From: an uncultured Prevotella sp.
GTDB lineage: Bacteria > Bacteroidota > Bacteroidia > Bacteroidales > Bacteroidaceae
Length of the DNA stretch: 64,000 nt
Direction of reading: 5' to 3'
Assembly: GCA_946999045.1 (NCBI GenBank)
Contig: CAMQBR010000009.1
Span: 1-64,000, forward strand
The position numbers were made by a program, and so were the translations under genes. Below, one piece after another: positions 27,975 through 39,567 of this stretch (its first letter is position 1; each line of letters begins with the position of its first letter). The notes under the pieces were generated by a model. That model searched no databases. It was not told the origin of the DNA and saw only the letters and a program-made list of their open reading frames with translations.

Positions 27975-28997
27975 TGAATTATTTTTTTTCATGTATACGG
28001 CAATCGTTTTTAAGCGGACATACGATTCGCTAAGATACATATAACCATGGTAAGGGTTGTGCGTACCCCATGAGTTTTTGGCAATAAAATACGTATTGCC
28101 TTGCTTGTCATGAGCTAATCCAACCAAAATCATACAATGGTCATCGGTAGTTTTTAAGGTTTCAAAGAGCTTCTGGCGCAATTGTGGGGTAATATTCATG
28201 GGGTCGTGAGGAAGCATTGCAATACCTTTCTCAAAAGAGAACCCTGGTTCGCTAATATCTCCTTCCCAACAAACAGGATGACCAGAACGAAGAGCGGCTT
28301 TGATATGAGCCATTAGGGTGTTAAGAGGAAGATTAAGGAAGCTGTCGCAAAACTTGTTATCGGGAACTTCTAATACAAACATCTTCCCATAAGGATGATG
28401 CGTAAACGATGTGAGCGACAAATATTCGTTAGGCATACAAACGCTGTGGGCAAACTCCTTAAATGTATACTCGGCATGTAAGAACATAACCTTCTTGGGT
28501 AGATAGCCTATCTCTCCATCCAATAAATCATCAGTGTGTTGCTGCATTTTGGTATACGATGAAGATATTCTGGCAGCTAAGTTTATTTTATTGGATAATA
28601 CATTATAATTAATATTATTGCTATGATAAGCATCGTAGTGTGTGATGCCGTATTGTTGCAGCAAATGAATTGCCATAGGTGCCATACCTCTTAATGATAC
28701 TTTCTTGCGTCCACCTGCAAAAAATGCTTCGGCGGCTTGTTGCTTTAAGTACATTCGTGCTATGTAATCCACCGAAAGATCAACAGAATCGCCCTGCATC
28801 AGGTGCTCTAACTCAATGGTGCCCAGCATGGCATATGCCCAGCACAGTTGGCTGTTATCTTGATTTTTTACAGGAGATTGCTTTAACATCACCTCTGTTT
28901 TGAAAGGTGATTTACTCTGTTGATGTGATTTTGTTCCTACACATCCCATCAAAATTATGTATGCACACAACAAAAATAATACGTTTTTCTTCTTCAT
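27972..28997 (-). CDS. C1-family (bleomycin-hydrolase/aminopeptidase-C-like) cysteine peptidase, lipoprotein
   Basis: A 341-residue lipoprotein, lipobox ILMGC with Cys19. The papain-fold catalytic residues are all present: Gln46 in VKNQDNSQLCWAYA, nucleophile Cys52, His287 in TDDHCMILVG and Asn308 in AKNSWGT. Spacing and sequence resemble the C1B (bleomycin hydrolase) type, but it is shorter than the usual ~400-450 residues. It should be anchored in the envelope and degrade peptides. A TATCTTTG box at 29002-29009 lies only four bases before the ATG, so the transcript would be nearly leaderless unless another promoter is used. The stop codon falls at the edge of a solo repeat end. Confidence 0.88.
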   Translation of the reverse strand: MKKKNVLFLLCAYIILMGCVGTKSHQQSKSPFKTEVMLKQSPVKNQDNSQLCWAYAMLGTIELEHLMQGDSVDLSVDYIARMYLKQQAAEAFFAGGRKKVSLRGMAPMAIHLLQQYGITHYDAYHSNNINYNVLSNKINLAARISSSYTKMQQHTDDLLDGEIGYLPKKVMFLHAEYTFKEFAHSVCMPNEYLSLTSFTHHPYGKMFVLEVPDNKFCDSFLNLPLNTLMAHIKAALRSGHPVCWEGDISEPGFSFEKGIAMLPHDPMNITPQLRQKLFETLKTTDDHCMILVGLAHDKQGNTYFIAKNSWGTHNPYHGYMYLSESYVRLKTIAVYMKKNNS

Positions 28998-29009
28998 ACT
29001 ACAAAGATA

Positions 29010-29363
29010 GCAGTTTTTTAGTTTATTAGTTAATGGGGTTGTTAGTTTTTAGTTTTCTGCAAAAGGGCAAAACACTGCCAACATAAGCATTATATTTCAT
29101 CATTTTATATATCCCTAATTATAAAATAATTACAACGAAACATGAAGGCATGACGGCATTTTTTGAAAAAGAAAATATATAGATAGGTATGTCGCATAAG
29201 AAAATTCTGCAAATAGTTTAATCATCCTACTCTCTCTTTTGGTGAGGGATTGGGAGTAAAGCTCCATTTTTTTTGCAAGACTTCATTCTATTTATGCAAA
29301 CGATTGCATTATTCTTTTATCATATTGTATTAGGTTACACAAACACTGTGCTATATTTTATAA
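29010..29363. other. 354-bp divergent intergenic region
   Basis: Between the C1 peptidase and malQ. No gene is seen. A short hairpin-like phrase CTCTCTCTTTTGGTGAGGGATTGGGAG lies around 29231-29256 (shown as CTCTC...GAGGG pairing). The malQ -7 box is at its right edge. Confidence 0.4.
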
Positions 29364-29371
29364 TATCTTTG
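29364..29371 (+). promoter_or_regulatory. -7 box upstream of malQ
   Basis: TATCTTTG matches TAnnTTTG; no convincing TTTG was seen at -33. It overlaps the GTG at 29371 that would give a longer protein, so the start must be downstream. Confidence 0.55.
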
Positions 29372-29421
29372 TGAAAGATGTGGAAATGCGAAATTTCTAC
29401 GACACTACTAATCCTTTAACT

Positions 29422-32124
29422 ATGAACTTAGATTTTAATATTGATTACAAGACGGTCTTTGGAGAAGACCTCATCTTGAATGTTGCTGAAAAAACAGCAA
29501 CAAACGAAACAGAATACACCCCCTACCGCATGTCAACAGTCGATGGACTGCATTGGCATTTTAGGCTTAGTCTGCCAGCAATGGAGCTTTCTACTCAATT
29601 TTCTTATTATTATTCGGTAGAATGCGACGGACGTATTATCCGCCAAGAGTGGACTACCATTGCCCATTTGTTAGACCTAACGGCATCGCGCGCTAAACAA
29701 TACACACTTTACGACCATTGGATGCAAATACCAGAAGATTCTTATCTATATTCTTCGGCATTCACCAATTGTCTCAATCAAAACAATAGTCAACCCCTGC
29801 AAGTATCATCGTTCGACAAAACGGTGCGTATTATTGTACGTGCCCCACAACTGAAGCCCCACCAATATTTGGTTCTTTCTGGTGATAAAGATATCTTAGG
29901 AGTATGGCAAACCAGCAAGGCACTGCCCATGACACAACACCAATACAACGAATGGGTGGTAGATGTAGACGCCAGTACACTGACTGGCGAGAGCATAGAA
30001 GTAAAGTTTGCTGCCATATCTTATAACGATAAGGACAAACAGCCAATGTGGGAGTCGTGCTTTAACCGTACTATTGATGTTCCAAAGATAAACAATGGCG
30101 AGGTAGTAGTGTACCACTTAGACCAAGCCTTTATGCCTATGGGCAATACAAAGGTTGCTGGCACCTTGGTTCCAGTATTCTCGTTGCGTACAAAGGGCAG
30201 CTTTGGTGTAGGCGACTTTGGCGACCTTAAGTCAATGATAGACTTTATATATGCAACCAGTCAGCGTGTATTACAGTTGTTACCTATCAACGATACCACT
30301 GCGACAGGCACTTCGGCCGATTCGTATCCTTATAGTTGTATCAGCGTATTTGCCTTACATCCACAGTATTGCGACTTTAGACAATTGCCTAAACTAAAGG
30401 ATGTTAAACAACAACAATACTTTGATAAACTGCAAAAAGAACTCAATGCACAGCCACAGGTAGACTATGTGGCTGTAAACAAGCACAAAACAGAGTTGTT
30501 ACACCTTATTTTTGAACAAGAGGGCAAGCACACCATGGCAACCGAAGCCTACAAAAAATTCTTCAAAAAGAGTGAGCGATGGTTAGTTCCATACGCACAG
30601 TTCTGCTATTTGAGAGATCAATATCAAACAACTGATACTACACAATGGAAGAATAATCATACATGGAACGAAGATAACCGCAAAGCATTAAGTACACCAA
30701 GCAGCAAAGCTTACAAGGAAGTAGCTTATTTTTATTATGTACAATACATCTTATATACACAGATGAAATCGGCTCATACCTATGCACAGAGCAAACACAT
30801 TATATTAAAAGGTGATGTCCCCATCGGTGTAAGTAGGCATGGATGTGATGTATGGGTAGAACCTAAATACTTTAATATGAATGGACAGGCAGGTGCTCCA
30901 CCTGATGACTTCTCTATCAATGGACAAAACTGGGGCTTCCCAACTTACAATTGGGATGAAATGATAAAAGACGGATGTGCTTGGTGGGAGCGTCGTTTCC
31001 GCAATATGGCAGAGTTCTTTGACGCTTACCGCATTGACCACGTATTAGGTTTCTTCCGCATTTGGGAAATTCCTATCAATTGTGTACATGGCTTATGCGG
31101 ACAATTTTCCCCATCATTGGGTATGTCTCGTAATGAAATAGCATCTTATGGGCTTAACTTCCAAGAAGATTTATTCACCAAACCATTTGTTCGAGATTGG
31201 GTTTTGAACCGTGTTTTTGGTGAACATAAAGAAGAAGTAATAGCTAAATATCTTAATCATATTCACGATGATGTATTTGAACTCAATGAAAAATACAACA
31301 CCGAACGCAAGATAGAGGCTGCCTTTGAAGGTAAAAATAGTGAGAAAGATACGTGGATACGCAACGGATTATACGCTTTAGCCAGCGATGTGTTGTTTGT
31401 ACGAGACAAGAAGAACCCCAGATTGTTCCACCCACGTATTACAGCTCAATTCAATTTTATATACGAAAGTTTGTGGGATGTAGACAAGGCTGCTTTCAAT
31501 CGTCTTTACAACGAATATTATTATCGTCGCAACAACCAGTATTGGTATCACGAAGCCATGAAAAAATTGCCTAAGTTGGTACAAGCTACTCGTATGCTGG
31601 TATGTGCAGAAGACCTTGGTATGGTGCCAGATTGCGTGGCATGGGTAATGAACGAATTACGTATTTTAAGTTTGGAAATACAGTCTATGCCTAAAGATCC
31701 AAAAGTAACCTTTGGCTATTTGCCTAACAATCCATACCGAAGTGTAGCCACTATTTCATCGCACGACATGCCAACTTTGCGCCAATGGTGGGATGAGAAC
31801 TACGAACGTACACAGTTCTATTACAATTCAGCCTTAAGAAAAGAAGGACCAGCACCACATCCTCTGCCTGGTTGGTTGGCTCGAGATATTATTTGGCAGC
31901 ACCTTACATCTCCATCAATGCTCTGCATCCTATCTATACAAGACTGGTTGGCTATTGACGAAAGGTTGCGTTTGGCTAATGCCAATGCCGAACGTATCAA
32001 CATTCCGTCTAATCCTAAGCATTACTGGCGATACCGTATGCACCTCAACATAGAGGATATGATAGCCGACAAGAGTTTGGTATCGAATATATTAGAACTT
32101 AATACACAATCAGGAAGAGCTTAA
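29422..32124 (+). CDS. malQ: 4-alpha-glucanotransferase (amylomaltase, GH77) with N-terminal CBM20-type domains
   Basis: A 900-residue cytoplasmic enzyme that transfers maltodextrin segments and releases glucose. The N-terminal ~260 residues contain two starch-binding-like beta domains (FNIDYKTVFGEDLILNV, then VRIIVRAPQLKPHQYLVLSG). The GH77 catalytic domain begins near PVFSLRTKGSFGVGDFGDL. Catalytic residues are the Asp in DAYRIDHVLGFFR, Glu in CAEDLGMVP and Asp in SSHDMPTLRQWW. ATG 29422 (MNLDFNIDYKTVFGEDL) is the family-like start; ATG 29386 is possible. It is first in a cluster with susB, pullulanase and a GH13. Confidence 0.92.
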   Translation: MNLDFNIDYKTVFGEDLILNVAEKTATNETEYTPYRMSTVDGLHWHFRLSLPAMELSTQFSYYYSVECDGRIIRQEWTTIAHLLDLTASRAKQYTLYDHWMQIPEDSYLYSSAFTNCLNQNNSQPLQVSSFDKTVRIIVRAPQLKPHQYLVLSGDKDILGVWQTSKALPMTQHQYNEWVVDVDASTLTGESIEVKFAAISYNDKDKQPMWESCFNRTIDVPKINNGEVVVYHLDQAFMPMGNTKVAGTLVPVFSLRTKGSFGVGDFGDLKSMIDFIYATSQRVLQLLPINDTTATGTSADSYPYSCISVFALHPQYCDFRQLPKLKDVKQQQYFDKLQKELNAQPQVDYVAVNKHKTELLHLIFEQEGKHTMATEAYKKFFKKSERWLVPYAQFCYLRDQYQTTDTTQWKNNHTWNEDNRKALSTPSSKAYKEVAYFYYVQYILYTQMKSAHTYAQSKHIILKGDVPIGVSRHGCDVWVEPKYFNMNGQAGAPPDDFSINGQNWGFPTYNWDEMIKDGCAWWERRFRNMAEFFDAYRIDHVLGFFRIWEIPINCVHGLCGQFSPSLGMSRNEIASYGLNFQEDLFTKPFVRDWVLNRVFGEHKEEVIAKYLNHIHDDVFELNEKYNTERKIEAAFEGKNSEKDTWIRNGLYALASDVLFVRDKKNPRLFHPRITAQFNFIYESLWDVDKAAFNRLYNEYYYRRNNQYWYHEAMKKLPKLVQATRMLVCAEDLGMVPDCVAWVMNELRILSLEIQSMPKDPKVTFGYLPNNPYRSVATISSHDMPTLRQWWDENYERTQFYYNSALRKEGPAPHPLPGWLARDIIWQHLTSPSMLCILSIQDWLAIDERLRLANANAERINIPSNPKHYWRYRMHLNIEDMIADKSLVSNILELNTQSGRA

Positions 32125-32251
32125 TTATTTTAGATGGGAGGTAACAGAGAAGCTTACTGACTAATGTCCACCCAGAATAGGAGTGTAAGAGAGGTAAACA
32201 GGAGTTAACTGACTAATATATGCCCATTAACTTCCTCTTTACTTCAATTAA

Positions 32252-34414
<2,163 letters not shown>

Positions 34415-34432
34415 CATTTAATTGATAAAACA

Positions 34433-36385
34433 ATGAAACATTCCACACGTCATTTTATTTTATTGGTAGCATGGTTGTTATCAATGGGACAGGTAAAGCT
34501 ATCAGCACAAGTTTTTAATGAGATAACTTATTCACCGCAAAGTACAGAGTTTAAGTTAAATGCACCTTCAAGTGCCAAATGTGTTGTGCTGCGATTGTAC
34601 AACCAAGGTGAAGGCGGAAAACTGCTCAAAACCCTAAAGATGAAGCCAACAGGCAATGATGTGTGGACTAAAAAGGTGAAAGGAAACCTTAAAGGCTTGT
34701 TTTATACATTTGAAGTAATTGGCTATCAACAATATAAAGGTGGAGAAACTCCTGGTGTATTTGCCAAGGCTGTAGGCATCAATGGTAACAGAGGAGCCAT
34801 TATCGACTTGAAAGAAACCAATCCGAAAGGTTGGAACAATGATGTAAAACCAGTTTTAAAATCGGCTTCCGACTTGGTGTTATACGAGATGCACGTTAGA
34901 GATTATACAGATAGTCCAAATTCTGGTATCATCAACAAAGGTAAATTCTTGGGACTAACCGAGCCTAAAGCCATTGCTCATCTCAAGGAATTGGGCATAA
35001 ATGCTGTTCATCTATTGCCATCATTCGACTTTGCTTCGGTAGATGAGCACCAGACTTCCAATGCTAATTACAACTGGGGATATGATCCAAAGAATTATAA
35101 TGTACCAGAAGGAACTTACAGTACCAATGCCAAAGACCCAAAGGTGCGCATCAGAGAGTTCAAACAAATGGTACAAGCCTTGCATCAAGCAGGTATCAGA
35201 GTGATTTTGGATGTAGTATACAATCATACTTTTGATATTGAGCACAGTAATTTCCAACGTACTTATCCAGATATGTATTACCGCAAAACAGCCAGCGGCA
35301 AGTATGCTAATGGCTCGGGTTGTGGCAACGAGACGGCATCCGAAAAGCCATTGATGCACCAGTTTATGTTAGAATCTGTAAAATATTGGGTCAACGAATA
35401 CCATATTGACGGCTTCCGATTCGATCTCATGGGCATTCATGATATAGCTACCATGAACGCTATCCGAAAGGAAGTTGACAAGATAGACCCTTCTATTTAT
35501 ATCTATGGTGAAGGCTGGAGTGCTGGTAGTTGTGCTTATCCTGCTGAAAAACTCGCCATAAAAGCTAACATCTCACAACTTCCTCGCATTGCAGCTTTTA
35601 GTGATGAGCTGCGCGATGCACTGCGCGGACCTTTCAATGATGAGAAGAAAGGCGCATTCTTAGCTGGTATTGCTGGATCAGAAGAAAGTATTAAGTTTGG
35701 TATTGTGGGAGCAATTGAACATCCACAAGTAGACACAAATAAGGTGAATTACAGCAAAAAGGCATGGGCTAACAATCCTTCTCAAATGATTAGCTATGTG
35801 AGCTGCCATGATGATATGTGTTTGGTTGACCGTTTGAAGGCATCTATGCCAGGAATTTCTACCGAGGAACTTATTCGATTAGACTTGCTTGCACAAACAG
35901 CAGTGTTTACTTCACAGGGTGTTCCTTTTATGTTGAGTGGCGAAGAGATGTTGCGCAACAAGCACGGGGTACACAATACGTTTAACTCTCCGATAGAGAT
36001 TAATCGTTTAGATTGGGACAACATGCAGCGTTATCCACAGGTATTTAATTACTATAAGGGGTTAATTGCTCTACGAAAGAAGTATAACGCATTCCGTTTA
36101 GGCAGTGCAGAAGCTGTTCGGCAGAACCTTTCTTTTCTTCCAACCCAACCTTGTTTTGTGGGTTACCGATTAACAGATGCTCCTTCAAAACAATATATTT
36201 ACGTCTTGCTCAATGCCAATAAAACAGAACAACACATTACCTTACCCCAAGGCTCATACAATGTTTTATGCTACAATGGTGTTATTGATGTCAATGGTAT
36301 TGAGAAACTTGTAGTAGACGACAAAGCTAATAAGGTTATAGTCCCAGCTCAATCAGCTCTCATCTTGTCTATCCAGCAACAATAA
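34433..36385 (+). CDS. pulA: Type I pullulanase (GH13)
   Basis: A 650-residue secreted debranching enzyme cutting alpha-1,6 bonds in pullulan and limit dextrins. The signal peptide ends near KLSAQ. An N-terminal CBM48-like beta domain is followed by the type I pullulanase signature YNWGYDPKNYNVPEG. GH13 residues are visible: VVYNHT, Asp in GFRFDLMG, Glu in YIYGEGW and Asp in VSCHDDM. It starts 18 bases after the susB stop, so the two are co-transcribed. A cleavable signal peptide indicates periplasmic action. Confidence 0.92.
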   Translation: MKHSTRHFILLVAWLLSMGQVKLSAQVFNEITYSPQSTEFKLNAPSSAKCVVLRLYNQGEGGKLLKTLKMKPTGNDVWTKKVKGNLKGLFYTFEVIGYQQYKGGETPGVFAKAVGINGNRGAIIDLKETNPKGWNNDVKPVLKSASDLVLYEMHVRDYTDSPNSGIINKGKFLGLTEPKAIAHLKELGINAVHLLPSFDFASVDEHQTSNANYNWGYDPKNYNVPEGTYSTNAKDPKVRIREFKQMVQALHQAGIRVILDVVYNHTFDIEHSNFQRTYPDMYYRKTASGKYANGSGCGNETASEKPLMHQFMLESVKYWVNEYHIDGFRFDLMGIHDIATMNAIRKEVDKIDPSIYIYGEGWSAGSCAYPAEKLAIKANISQLPRIAAFSDELRDALRGPFNDEKKGAFLAGIAGSEESIKFGIVGAIEHPQVDTNKVNYSKKAWANNPSQMISYVSCHDDMCLVDRLKASMPGISTEELIRLDLLAQTAVFTSQGVPFMLSGEEMLRNKHGVHNTFNSPIEINRLDWDNMQRYPQVFNYYKGLIALRKKYNAFRLGSAEAVRQNLSFLPTQPCFVGYRLTDAPSKQYIYVLLNANKTEQHITLPQGSYNVLCYNGVIDVNGIEKLVVDDKANKVIVPAQSALILSIQQQ

Positions 36386-36462
36386 AAGCTAAAGAGTTGC
36401 TTTTCTCTGACATAAAGAGAGATAAGGTTAACGACAAAAGAAACAAAGGAAATAAACATAAT

Positions 36463-38382
36463 ATGAAGAAATCAATCATTATTGCAGGATTTTTCTTAAC
36501 TACATTTGTAGCGAACGCACAGGTGAAAGTTAATCGCATTGACCCAACCAACTGGTTCGTAGGAATGAAAGATGCAAGTTTACAACTAATGGTCTATGGC
36601 AACCATCTGCATGGCACACAGGTAAGTACCAACTATGAAGGTGTGCGTATAGACAGTGTTGTGAATATGCCTAATGAACACTATCTGCTGGCATACCTCA
36701 ATGTAAAAGATGCTCAACCAGGTATCATGACCCTAAAGTTTACCAACAGAAAGAAAAGTCAGAAAGTTAAATATCTGCTCAAACAACGTGAAATGAGTGG
36801 AGACAAACGTATGGGATTTACCAATGCCGATGTTCTCTATATGCTCATGCCCGACCGATTTGCTAACGGCAATACCCAAAACGACCAAATAAAAGGCATG
36901 AACAAGTATGTTTGCGACCGTACACAACCCAGTTTGAGACATGGGGGCGACCTCGAAGGCATTCGCAAACACCTTAACTACTTTACCGATTTAGGTGTTA
37001 CAGCCTTGTGGTTTACACCTGTATTAGAAAACAATTCGCCCGACACCAACGGCTTTAGTACCTACCATGGTTATGCTACAACCGATTATTATAAGGTAGA
37101 TCCCCGCTTTGGTACCAATGCCGAATATCGCCAACTCATTGACCAAGCACATCAAAAAGGCCTAAAAGTGGTAATGGACATGATATTTAACCACTGCGGA
37201 CTGGAACATCCATGGATTAAAGAATTACCTTCTGATGACTGGTTTAACTACCCCGAGTGGTTAAAAGAGGGAATGACTTCAGGACGAGATGGAAAAACGG
37301 GAATGCCAAATGGTTCAAAAGTTAACTCAAAATACTTGCAAACCAGCTACAAATTAACACCTGTTCTTGACCCATACGCCTCTAAGATAGATATGAAAGA
37401 AACCGTTGATGGTTGGTTTGTACCTTCAATGCCCGACCTTAATCAACGCAATCCTCACGTCATAAAATATCTTATCCAGAATAGTGAATGGTGGATAGAA
37501 ACTGCAGGTATCAATGGTATCCGAATGGATACCTATCCTTATGCAGACCGCAAAGCCATGGCTCATTGGATGAAGGTGCTTAACGAGGAATATCCTAATT
37601 TTAATGTAGTAGGCGAAACATGGAACACAGAACCTGCTTATACCGCTGCTTGGCAAAAAGATTCTAAGTTGTCTACTATCAACAGCAACCTAAAAACCGT
37701 TATGGACTTTAGTTTCTTTGAGAAGATAAACAAAGCAAAGAACGAAGAAACCGATGCTTGGTGGAACGGATTAAACAAGGTTTACAATTCATTTGCAGAA
37801 GATTACCTCTATGAAGATCCTAAAGCGGTTATGGCATTCATTGAAAATCACGATACCGACCGCTATTTGGGCAATGGCCAAAACGTAGCTTCATTAAAGC
37901 AAGCTTTATCTTTATTGCTCACCATTAACCGCATTCCACAACTATACTATGGTACAGAAGTGCTGATGAATGGTACAAAACAAAAAAGCGATGGTAATGT
38001 TCGCCAAGACTTCCCTGGCGGATTTCCTGGAGATGCGCATTCTGCATTTACTGTAGAAGGCAGAACAAAAGCACAAAACGAAACTTTTAATTGGCTTAGC
38101 AAATTGCTACACTGGCGCCAAGGCAATGAGATTATCAGCAAAGGAAAACAAATACAATTTATTCCTCACAACGGTGTGTATGTTATAGCTCGTCAATATA
38201 AAGGAAAAACGGTACTCACCATCCTCAACGGAACATCCAAGAGTGCAAAGATGGAAGTAGCTCGTTATGCTGAAGTGATTGGCAAACAAGCCACAGCCCA
38301 AGACGTAATTACTGGCGAAAATATTGATTTAAGCAAAGATATTCAATTATCTCCTCGTCAAAGTTTGATTATTGAATTATAA
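36463..38382 (+). CDS. GH13 cyclomaltodextrinase/neopullulanase-like alpha-amylase, secreted
   Basis: A 639-residue protein with signal peptide (MKKSIIIAGFFLTTFVANAQ). It has an N-terminal beta domain of the cyclomaltodextrinase type (VNRIDPTNWFVGMKDASLQLM), a GH13 barrel and a C-terminal beta domain. Catalytic Asp is in GIRMDTYPYADR, Glu in VVGETWNTEP and Asp in IENHDTDRYLG. The opening WFVGMKD is a hallmark of this subgroup, which acts on cyclodextrins, maltodextrins and pullulan. ATG 36463 begins the signal peptide; the upstream in-frame ATG at 36397 adds 22 charged residues before it and is rejected. It is the last gene of the cluster, followed by a terminator. Confidence 0.92.
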   Translation: MKKSIIIAGFFLTTFVANAQVKVNRIDPTNWFVGMKDASLQLMVYGNHLHGTQVSTNYEGVRIDSVVNMPNEHYLLAYLNVKDAQPGIMTLKFTNRKKSQKVKYLLKQREMSGDKRMGFTNADVLYMLMPDRFANGNTQNDQIKGMNKYVCDRTQPSLRHGGDLEGIRKHLNYFTDLGVTALWFTPVLENNSPDTNGFSTYHGYATTDYYKVDPRFGTNAEYRQLIDQAHQKGLKVVMDMIFNHCGLEHPWIKELPSDDWFNYPEWLKEGMTSGRDGKTGMPNGSKVNSKYLQTSYKLTPVLDPYASKIDMKETVDGWFVPSMPDLNQRNPHVIKYLIQNSEWWIETAGINGIRMDTYPYADRKAMAHWMKVLNEEYPNFNVVGETWNTEPAYTAAWQKDSKLSTINSNLKTVMDFSFFEKINKAKNEETDAWWNGLNKVYNSFAEDYLYEDPKAVMAFIENHDTDRYLGNGQNVASLKQALSLLLTINRIPQLYYGTEVLMNGTKQKSDGNVRQDFPGGFPGDAHSAFTVEGRTKAQNETFNWLSKLLHWRQGNEIISKGKQIQFIPHNGVYVIARQYKGKTVLTILNGTSKSAKMEVARYAEVIGKQATAQDVITGENIDLSKDIQLSPRQSLIIEL

Positions 38383-38394
38383 GATAAGACATCA

Positions 38395-38446
38395 TCGGCT
38401 CTCTCTATATTATCTATGTAATATAAGGGGGAGTCGATTTTTTTTA
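38395..38446 (+). terminator. terminator of the starch-degradation cluster
   Basis: TCGGCTC...ATATTA pairs with TAATAT...GAGTCGA, followed by eight T residues. Confidence 0.75.
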
Positions 38447-38639
38447 TTTTATCTCTATTAAAAATAGTGTTTTGAAAAAATATCATCATTTCGTCAGTTT
38501 TTCCTATAATATATTTATATACAATAAGTTGATAACTGATAACATCATAAGCATGCCGTCAGTGTTATCATTTGTTTCATCCAATTCTCCCCTATTTTAA
38601 CATATCCAATATTGCTTGTGAATAAACTGGCGTGATAAA

Positions 38640-39416
38640 TTATCGCTTTAACACACTTCTTAGCACAAACCAAAGATGTATCATGATTGTTGGAAGATAA
38701 CCATAATGTGATGCCATCACATGAAAACGCTCTTTAAGAGAGACCCGATGATTCTTATTGGTCATGCCCCCATATAGATAATTTACCACTACCGCATGCA
38801 CATTACATAAAGGAAGATTTTGTTTTTCAGCTTCCTTCATCATTCTGATACACCAATCCACATCGGCAGAATAACGATACTGAGTATTATAAAGGGTATG
38901 CTTAGCAATATCTGTACGTGCATAAAAAGCCTGATGACACACCAACATACCATATAAGAATGAACGCCATGACAATTGACAAGGTGGAGATAAACGGCGA
39001 TGACGCAAAAACTGTCCTTTAGCATCTACTATATCTGTATCGCCATACAGCACTGCAGGCAATACCTTATAATTATTTACCAATGTAGCTACACGTTCCA
39101 AAGTCTCGGCTTGAGGAAATATATCACCCGCATTCAGAAACAAAACATAATCACCAGTGGCACGCTTCAAGCCTTTATTCATTGCATCATACAAGCCATT
39201 ATCACGTTCTGACGTAACTACAACCTCATGCCCAACCTTATTTTCATCTGATTTTTTAGCATACTTTTGTGCCATTTCTACGGTTGCATCGGTAGAAGCG
39301 CCATCAATAATCAAATGTTCTATTCGTTCATACGTTTGTCTAAACACGCTATCAAGAGTTCGCTGTAAAACTAATTCTGCTTGATGCGTGCAAGTTATAA
39401 TTGTTATTTTTATCAT
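38640..39416 (-). CDS. Family 2 glycosyltransferase
   Basis: A 258-residue GT-A-fold transferase. It begins with MIKITIITCTHQAELVLQRTLDS and has IDGASTDATVE, then the nucleotide-sugar loop SERDNGLYDAMNKGLKRATG and FLNAGD, as in WcaA/WcaE-like enzymes. No transmembrane domain apart from a hydrophobic C-terminal stretch (IMIHLWFVLRSVL). It probably adds a sugar to a surface polysaccharide or LPS. It is paired with the GT4 gene upstream on the same strand (151-bp gap). The acceptor and donor are unknown. Confidence 0.88.
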   Translation of the reverse strand: MIKITIITCTHQAELVLQRTLDSVFRQTYERIEHLIIDGASTDATVEMAQKYAKKSDENKVGHEVVVTSERDNGLYDAMNKGLKRATGDYVLFLNAGDIFPQAETLERVATLVNNYKVLPAVLYGDTDIVDAKGQFLRHRRLSPPCQLSWRSFLYGMLVCHQAFYARTDIAKHTLYNTQYRYSADVDWCIRMMKEAEKQNLPLCNVHAVVVNYLYGGMTNKNHRVSLKERFHVMASHYGYLPTIMIHLWFVLRSVLKR

Positions 39417-39567
39417 TCTTTTTCTGTTTTTAGGAGTTAATGGAAGTAAAAAAGGAGTTGTTGGAAGGTAACGAACAAAAGTCTATTTGGCGAGAGTTAA
39501 TAGGATAAAAAAGAAAGATTTCCTATAGCAAACAAGCTAATGACCTTACACTCCCCTTACCTCTCAA

